The position numbers and the translations under genes were made by a program. The notes under the pieces are model-generated. The model was not told where the DNA came from, did not search any database, and worked only from the letters and a program-made list of their open reading frames with translations. From contig NC_035448.2 in assembly GCF_002127325.2 (NCBI RefSeq), positions 120,484,538 through 120,548,537 on the forward strand: a stretch of DNA of 64,000 nt. The letters are read 5' to 3'. Source of the stretch: Helianthus annuus. Lineage: Eukaryota; Streptophyta; Magnoliopsida; Asterales; Asteraceae. Shown here piece by piece: positions 56,460 through 64,000 of the stretch (its first letter is position 1; each line of letters begins with the position of its first letter).

Positions 56460-59400
56460 TGTCACACCCGCTCATAGTGGAAGCGCGAGGTGTGATCTGA
56501 ATGATTCTCATTGCGTACAATATAAGTGAACATACTAAATGAATAAAAACAAGCTCCAATGCCATTGCTATAATCGTTACCGAGACGCAACATAAGTTGA
56601 GTATATTGTTTACAAAGCCACCAAATGTAAATAAGTTGTTATAACATCATACATCAAAATGCAAGTTTTAAAATGTTAAGGATTTGACCACTATATCTGT
56701 CACACCCCAACCGATGGCGGAATCATCGGGGCGCGACACTGAGCGAAACAGATTGTCCAGAAGTTTCCACAACAACTATTATTACAAATTCAGTTAAGTG
56801 ATACGTCCCATACCGTATCCCAAATAAATAAACAAGTTATCATAGAATACAACTAAACAAATAGTACTCTTTCGACAACTCAGATTTAATTTATTACAAA
56901 CCAAATGTTTAATAGTACTGCCCAGAGTCATTAAGGCTCGTCCGGACAAGATCTACAGACAACTAATGCCATAGATGCTTGATCGAACAACTCCAACGGC
57001 TCCATGGCTATAGTTTATTTGCTTCTAGAGACCCCTACGTAGGCTACGACCTACAACTGCTAGATGGGCTCTAAAGCTTTATTATTGCCTCGCTTTCCTA
57101 GCAAGTAAGCATCCTAATTACCTGTCACATACGTTAAAATAAAGTCAATACATAAAATGTAAAGGTGAGCACACAAGTTTGATAATAGCATATAGAGTTC
57201 GAATAGTTTACGCATAACCAGGCACGTACACAGAGGAAAACGATGCATGTTAATTATCGACATGGGACCATCGGTACCAATGACTGCGGGTTGACCGTCC
57301 GAGACGGTTCGCAATACATGATTACCACCGTAATCCATGCAAGTATTTGTCCTTAACAACCCCGTGTGAACGGGTGCTGAGTCCAAACTATAGTACTATG
57401 TTGCTAAGGCAGGTAGATAGCACTCCACGTGTAAACATAATAAACAACATTCATTTAGTCAAATAGCACATGCAATTTGGTTAGCGTTCAAATAGTTTGT
57501 GTTTGATTGTGATTTGATAGGTAACGTATGTAACACCCAAAAGTGCTAAAAGCAAAAAGGGATCGAGTATACTCACAGTGATTGATTGTGGATTGAAGGG
57601 ATCGCTGAGAGTAGGATTAGCCTGAATAGTTCGATAACATAACGATAAGTAACGCGGAAAAGTAAACAAGTATGGATTGATCGAATGGGCTGGTCGATCG
57701 AACGGCAGGTTCGATCAGACAGCCTGTTCGATCGGCTGGTATATCCGACTGGACAGTCCCGTTCGATCGGCCGGTTGGCTCGATCGGCTGAACCATTCGA
57801 GTGGGTTGTTTCTTCCTCTGGTGTGTTTATGTTAGAGGATTTGAACTTTTGAAGTTTTTATTGCAGTATTTGAGAACACTGAAGTGTTCCTACCTTTTCA
57901 AGTCGTTCGATCGAACGGTTCGTTCGATCGGCTAGCTCACTCGATCGGCTAGCTCACTCGATCGGCTAGGAGCTTCAAAGTTAGTCCCCAACTGAATGTC
58001 ACTCGATCGAACAGTCTGTTCGATCGGCTGACATTCTCTACTACGAACGAGTTGTGAAAATGGTCAAGTGTTGAAGCATAGTATCTCATGATCCGAACAA
58101 GGATGTTTACCAATCGGGCGACCCATTTGGTTGAACATTACTTCGTCAATACTATACTTCGAAAGTTTGGAAATGTGGGACCATGTGCTAGCCGATCGGC
58201 TGGCCCGGTCGATCGGCTGGCATGTCCGATCGGCTGGGCTGTTTGAACAGCCTAGCCGTTCGGCCAGCATTTCTGACCTGGTCGGCCTTTCGTCTAACAC
58301 TTGGTTGTTTGTTTATTTGTCATTCTTTTAAGGTAGCTTGACAACGTGTTGAACTATGTTAACCTTCGTTCCTACTTGTTCCCTGGGCTCGAACAGGAAT
58401 CACCCAAGTCCGGCCGGTGAACGGTTCGGAATGTCGGTTAAGAGTTTAACCGATATCGGGTTAACCTTGTATATAGAATCCGAATCTTGAACATCTTAAC
58501 TGTTAGAAGGATTGGTTAGCCGGTTCAAGCTCCGTTTCTATAGATTTGAAAGCATTGAGTGTAAAAGAGTTGAAAGAAAGTTGGAATCCTTCTTTCAATC
58601 CTTCACATCATGAAAAATGTTTAGATCTATGATGGATCTTAACTTGTTTATGTGGAAATCGGTTAGTTCTAAGCTAATCATAGTGGAATGAGGCCAAAAC
58701 ATGATGTTCTTCAAGAACACCATGATGACATCACCCAAGAACACTTAGATCTTGGTGATTTCACGGTTAGAATCCAAGTTTTGAAAGATAGAAAGGTGTA
58801 GAATCAAGTAATGATCAAGATCGTACAAGATTTAGAGTGAAAACTTACCGGGATTGAGAGAAATCTGAGAAAAGGTGAAGAAGATGGCTGGTTCGGTCAG
58901 AGCTTTCCAAAAATGGAGAGTATGACAATGACAGCCCTATTTATAGGCTTCCAAAAGAGGAAAGTGGCAGCCGATCGGCTGGGAACTCCGATCGAGTGGG
59001 CTGCTCGATCGGCTGGCAAGGTGCTTAGCCGATCGGCTGGCCTGTTCGATCAGGATGTTTCCTGTTCGATCCGCCACACACTTCGAGTATTTTGCAACGA
59101 TTTTCGACGTTTCGATTTCGATGGACGATGATACGGATACGATAGTGTTCCTAGTCAAATTACTTTTAATCCCAACCACTATATCTAACATACAATATCC
59201 TATAAGTCACGTTTCGATGTCGGTTTCGATTGAGTTCGATTGCTTTTCGAGTTTCGATTCGATTTTCGATTGATTTGCTTGAATACCACACCTAATCATA
59301 AAGTAAGCACGCACAGGTAACACATAAGGCACACACACAAATATCATAATACCAAAATTCGCATGATTCGAGTCTCGAGTTCGATTGATTGTTAGATCGG

Positions 59401-60880
59401 TTTGATTACTGGTTGGATAACTTTATCGCATTGTTACTTCCTATCATTCACAGTCGTAGATCGGTTCGCATTAAAACACATCCGATTACTTCGATTCTTG
59501 CTGATTACAACACTTACTCCACATAATACAACTAAAACACAAAATCGACTATCTACAGTCAAGGAAAGTCAAAGTTGACTTGGACTTTGACTTTGACTTT
59601 GACATTCGAAAATACGGGGTGTTACAATATCACCGCAAGGAGGCGGCATATAATGGGCAAACCCTTCAAAAGGTGGCAAGGAGTTTTGACACTTGCTTTT
59701 TTGACTCGAAATTCCCCCACATGGTCCACTAATTTCCTGAAATAAATGTTAAGTTGAAAACATCAACAAAAGTTGGTGAGTTCATGCGTTTTAGTTGTAT
59801 AAGATGAATTCATAAAATGTGAGATGAATTTATATGAAAACCGGTATGTAAAGCATCAATGAAATCGTTGATCATTAATGTTTTGCAAGGACATTAATAT
59901 GTGTGACGACATAGGAAGCAATCCAAACCTAGACAATTTTGTGTTGATTACCCTCGACTGTGACACAAATGCACTCTTCTATGTGGGTCTAAAACCAAGA
60001 GTGGGGCTCGCCATAACCCCTTAGATCTAACCCTTTGTTCCTTGGTCTAAACTAGATTAATGGTGCTTAAGTACAACCCTATTCGCACATGATCTAAGTT
60101 GTTTCATTCCCTAGCTTATCATACCGTTGTACATGTATTTCCCCCGATAGTTGTAAAACTGGAAAGCGTCAAAAATGAAAAGGGGACATGAACTCACCGA
60201 ATTGCGTTCCGTGCAATGCTTGTAATCTCACGTGCGGTTTCCTTGACTTGTATCACGACCTACAAACGTCCTAGATTCGTTAGACACTTCGGTCTTTGTA
60301 ATGACTCATGTACAAGTCTTCTATTTTGAATATTTATTAAGACTCGTATGGAATTGTTATCCATTGAATTATGTTTTGGATGAATTATTTGTTAAATTGT
60401 TAATATATGTTTCACCGAATATATATATATTCTAGAATCTTGTGTGCGTTAACGGCCTTGCCTTCTTGGCTTCGCGTCTCACACGAGTAAGTTGTATGTG
60501 TCCACATTACTTGTAGGGCCGTGCCCCTCTTGTACTCGAGTCTCTCTTGTTTAAACCGATGGATGTTAGAAATAATATATTCTTATATACTTAAAATATA
60601 TTCTCTTGTTTAACCATAATTCGCAACCATCGTTCTAGTGTATATGTATATATATATAATTCCAAGTTTGATACATTAGTCAAAATATTATATTTTAACT
60701 CGTATTGCTTGAATGCACCATTTTATGTAGCATTTGTAGTTACAACAGGTTTGTTAAAAATAATCTATTTTTAACAAGTCTAGGTAAATACTTATTCATT
60801 TATCCTTGTGATTATGTGCAATACTTGTGTAGTTGTGTTTTCACCAAGTGTTGGTGATATAAGTTGACATGTATTTGTAC
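56460..60880 (-). repeat. 5' LTR of the minus-strand element, split by a solo LTR
   Basis: On minus it ends GGGTGTGACA just before the primer site. The LTR sequence runs 56,460-56,697, is interrupted by the solo LTR 56,698-59,626, and continues from 59,632. Its start could not be fixed; another element begins at 60,881. The second part has no gene. Confidence 0.6.
56698..59626 (-). mobile_element. Solo LTR (2929 bp) with target duplication ATATC
   Basis: On minus it starts TGTAACACCCCGTATTTTCG and ends GGTTGGGGTGTGACA. ATATC lies on both sides (56,693-56,697 and 59,627-59,631). GCCTATAAATAGGG on minus (about 58,935-58,948) is its TATA box. It contains many CGATCGGCTGG words. No coding region. 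Confidence 0.92.
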
Positions 60881-62577
60881 TAATGTGCGTGTAGTGTAAT
60901 ATATTTTTAATATATATTTTAAGCCCGTTTACACTTTTTAGCCAAGTTTTAAATTTATAAAACACGATATTTACTAACACTAAACACACATGTGGGCAAG
61001 TGCATCCATCGTGGGCGTAGTATAGTGTTGGTAAGATACCGAGGTCGTCCAAGGACACAAGAGCTTTTAGTACCGGTTTATCCTCAACGTCTAAACAAAT
61101 CAAAAAGTTAGAAAGGGGTTTAAACTAGAAAAATAAAACTAACTAAAATGCTGAAAAATAAAATAAAATAAAAACAGATAGACAACATGAATCACTTGGA
61201 TCTGACTCGCCTTTAGTGTAACCTTTGATTATTTCCGCACTTTTGCACTTTTTAAGAGATTATCTTAGTTATTGTAGTAGGCCCCTCTTTTGAAGGTGAC
61301 GTTACCCTCAACCCAGTAGTTTGAGTCAGCAAGGATACAATCCTAAAGGGTCGGATTATTGAAAGATAATTAATTAAGTTATTAATGCATAATGTGGTAG
61401 GCCCCTCTTTTGAAGGTGACGTTACCCTCGGCTAAGTAGTTTAATAGTAGTTTAACTTATGAGGGGATCAAAGAGTTTGGACCCATGCCATCCAATACCA
61501 GTGGGTATTGAAGGAGGTCCTACTAAATTTGACCCAGGTCCTTTGCAGGATCTATACACTGAACAATGGCAAGACTCTTACCAAATCGTTCCCTTAACCC
61601 CCGACCAGGTAGCCAACATATCTCCATATAGACCGTGGAGATATGAATGGTGAAAATCTTTTATTTTATATAGACAGTAAAATAATGCCAAGACACCGCA
61701 GACAAACGATAAGGAAGAATCACCTTCAACATAAGAAACTAGTTATTAAAGTCATTAATACATAACCAAATATAAAGTGCGAAAAGATTAAAAATAAAAA
61801 GTATTACACTAAACACTTGTCTTCACCAAGTGATGTAAGAGACTTAGGCAAACATGACCTTTGGTTGTCAAGAACTCTTACGATCAATCTTGGATCCCGA
61901 GATGACTCACACACTCTATGATGGACAATGGATGATGGTGGTGGATGATGGTGTTGTGATGGTGGTGGGTGGTGGGTGAAGTGTGAGAGAGGTGGTGTGC
62001 CAAGGGATGAGTTGCAAAGGATCCAAGCACTCCTATTTATAGGCTGAACAGAAGCTCGGGCACGGCCCCGTGTCCGTCCTCCTCTCTTTCTTCATTAATT
62101 GCAGTTTTTCTGCATTAGTTGACCACGCCCCTGTGTCCGCTGAGCACGACCCCGTGTGCAGAAGCATATCTGTACTATCAAGATTTGCCTGGATTCTACG
62201 AATCTTATAGTTGACCACGGCCCCGTGTCCGCTGAGCACAGCCCTCTGGTGGGCGATAGAAGCTTCTACAACTTTGTCTTTTCTGCTGACACTTGGGCAC
62301 GCCCCCGTGCTCACTGAGCACGGGGCGTGTTCAGCCTTCTGTTCTCTTGTTTTGCTTGGGAGGATGTTGTCGGGGGGTCGGGCATGTCACGTTTGTTCCT
62401 TTTCTTGTATTTATGCTAGATTTAGATGTCTTTTTGCTTCTTTTGTTTATTTGAGCTCATTTAATACTGAAAATACAAAAGGAAGACAAAAACACACTTT
62501 TCCAACATCAGTACTAAAAAAGGGTTAGTTTTATGCCACAATTGATGTAATTTATATATTGCATTTTGTGCACATCA
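60881..62577 (-). repeat. 3' LTR of a minus-strand relative of the Athila-like element
   Basis: Reverse-complement similarity to the LTRs at 12,544 and 17,838 runs over the full length: GGTATCTTACCAACACTATA, the duplicated GTAACGTCACC block, the CACCACC stretch, the TATA box CCTATAAATAGGAG (minus, near 62,037) and CACGGGGCCGTG words. On minus it starts TGATGTGCAC; its far end has TAATG where TGATG is expected. It is clearly more diverged than the pair at 12.5-19.6 kb. Confidence 0.88.
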
Positions 62578-63419
62578 AATACCCCCACACTTGAATCTTT
62601 GCTTGTCCTCAAGCAAAACTCTTTATAATGTGGCTTTACACTCCCAAATGGAATGGGTAGAAGAGAAGGTTTTTGGGCTTGTCATAGAGTGTCGGGATTT
62701 CCAAGATTCGTTATTAAGTTTTATTTTTATTTATTTACAATCCTATTCGTTATGATTTATTAAAAACGTTTCATAAGATAAATTACTTATTAGGGCATAA
62801 CCTGCCTTTTTAAAATTCCATTTATATACAAGTTCACATACCTCACGGGGGATCACTCAACACTCGGCCGAAGGTGTATTTTTAGTGAATCACTCGAGAG
62901 TGGCATGGAACTTACTCCTACCATAGGCTTGCCAAGTAATCAATCATCCTCCTTTTTAACTATAGACCTTTGTAAATATCAAGAGGACTTTTTGGGTGAA
63001 GGGTTAGGCTTGGGCTAAAGGTGGGTGGTTGGGTTAGTGGTTAGTAAAAGGGCGAAAAGCGTAAAAAGCATCGGTTTTCGTAAGACTTTATATTTTTCAA
63101 AACTTTTTATTTTGATGAAGCATTTCAAACAAAGTTATTTTTGTTAAACTTGTTTGTTTATTTCTTTGGCTTCATCCTCATATATTTTTTTTATTTTTTA
63201 TTTTTTTTTTCAAGTCATAAGAAAAACCGAGCTTTGTTACTAAAATAAAGGATTTAAAAGGAAAAAGGTTTAGGTGGGTAAAAGGGTGTTTGAATTGGGT
63301 TAAGAAACGAAAAGGTTTAGGTTCAAAGGGGTTAACTAGGGGGATTCTGGGTAGGTGGTAAAAAAAAATAAAAATAATGGTGTAGAATTAAAAAGGGTTA
63401 GTCCTAATGCCTTCATCAT
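62578..63419 (-). mobile_element. 3' internal part of the same minus-strand Athila-like copy, cut at right
   Basis: On minus, TTGCTTGAGGACAAGCAAAG then TTCAAGTGTGGGGGTATTT leads into the LTR (polypurine tract). The region matches 16,990-17,837 reversed. At 63,420 it breaks off inside a stretch that continues in the other copy, where a new LTR begins. Confidence 0.8.
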
Positions 63420-64000
63420 TGTGACAACCCTCACTAAACCAGGTATCCGTACGACTTAATTAATAATTAATTACTGCTTAATTACTGTGCTTACTTGAAC
63501 TGGTGGATAAAATGCTACTTGAATGTTGATACATGTACATACTTGCATCATACTCTATTTACTGTCACTACATTATTTACATGCTGAACCTTAGTGACAA
63601 ACATGATGCACAAAAGCACAGTAGCACTATAAACGGATAACCTATTGAACATGCTGATAAAGCCAGCATCAGGCAGACACTGCCTCTAAGGCCTGTATGA
63701 GCCAGAAATAGTTATTACACTAGTGGTGAGTGTAGGGATACAAGGGTTGTAGAACTGCATCTCTAGGAATAAGTTACAATGACTGGATGTGCCTAAAACG
63801 TACACTAAGCACAAAATTAAGCACTTTAATAAACAATTCAGCTTCTAGCTAACTAATAAAGTGCCAAAACATGAGAAAAATATTACTAGACACTTTCCAA
63901 ATTGTCGGGAATAAGTTGTGTCACTAAAAATGGTATTAACGACACTTTAAAGCTTTGTTTAACGCTTTAACGGATTACTATCCAACCGAACAACCGGACT
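63420..64000. repeat. Start of a further LTR element (partial)
   Basis: TGTGACAACCCTCACTAAAC begins exactly where the Athila-like copy is interrupted and has the form of an LTR end. No ORF up to the window end. The other end and target duplication are outside. Confidence 0.55.

Noticed and set aside
61459..61653. 64-aa plus-strand ORF ending PYRPWRYEW
   Set aside because: Antisense of the LTR R/U5 region and not conserved in the LTRs at 12.5 and 17.8 kb.

Overview
The window is nuclear DNA of a flowering plant. Its genes have many short exons with GT-AG introns, and their products match plant families: a KUP/HAK potassium transporter, a CD2BP2/LIN1-like spliceosomal protein, a FAR1-type transposase, a CAS calcium-sensor fragment and DC1-domain remnants. 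Most of the rest is transposable elements. The style of the LTR elements (TGTAAC/TGTCACACCCC termini, GC-rich palindromic motifs, proline- or acid-rich leader ORFs) reminds me of Asteraceae such as sunflower, lettuce or chicory. That is recollection and could not be tested here.

Layout. 1-6.05 kb: a probable Mutator-like element (MULE). It has the 3' end of an ULP1-like (C48) protease gene on + and, convergent to it, a five-exon FAR1-like transposase gene on - that is complete apart from two in-frame TAG codons. Its noncoding parts are full of AACACC motifs and tandem repeats, and its right end abuts a (TA)n tract. 6.6-10.5 kb: an intact ten-exon CD2BP2-like gene (382 aa), with a hAT MITE in intron 1 and an antisense LINE 3' end in intron 9. 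11.5-28.9 kb: a minus-strand Ty3/gypsy element (gag, protease, RT, RNase H, integrase) carrying an amber codon and a one-base frameshift. It is also split by a recently inserted 7.05-kb non-autonomous LTR element (12,544-19,590, target duplication ATCAG). 28.9-32.8 kb: the 3' end of a plus-strand LTR element with a 2.4-kb LTR. 34.2-34.5 kb: a CAS pseudogene fragment.

36-39.6 kb: a run of MITEs and a SINE, ending in a hAT-type element 216 bp upstream of the next start codon. 39.8-45.8 kb: an intact ten-exon KUP7-like potassium transporter gene (847 aa). 46.3-46.8 kb: a DC1-domain pseudogene cut by a MITE. 46.8-51.8 kb: inverted-repeat elements, including three palindromic MITEs in a row separated by (TA)n tracts. 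52.1-64 kb: stacked LTR elements: a leader-ORF remnant, two solo LTRs with perfect 5-bp target duplications (GTACG, ATATC), an LTR with its initiator-tRNA primer site, a minus-strand relative of the 7-kb element, and a further LTR running off the end.

The host genes here probably functional are CD2BP2-like and KUP7-like, and each reads through all of its exons. The point most worth following is the FAR1/ULP1 MULE: its putative terminal sequence resembles that of a palindromic MITE at 50.5 kb, and both sit against (TA)n microsatellites.
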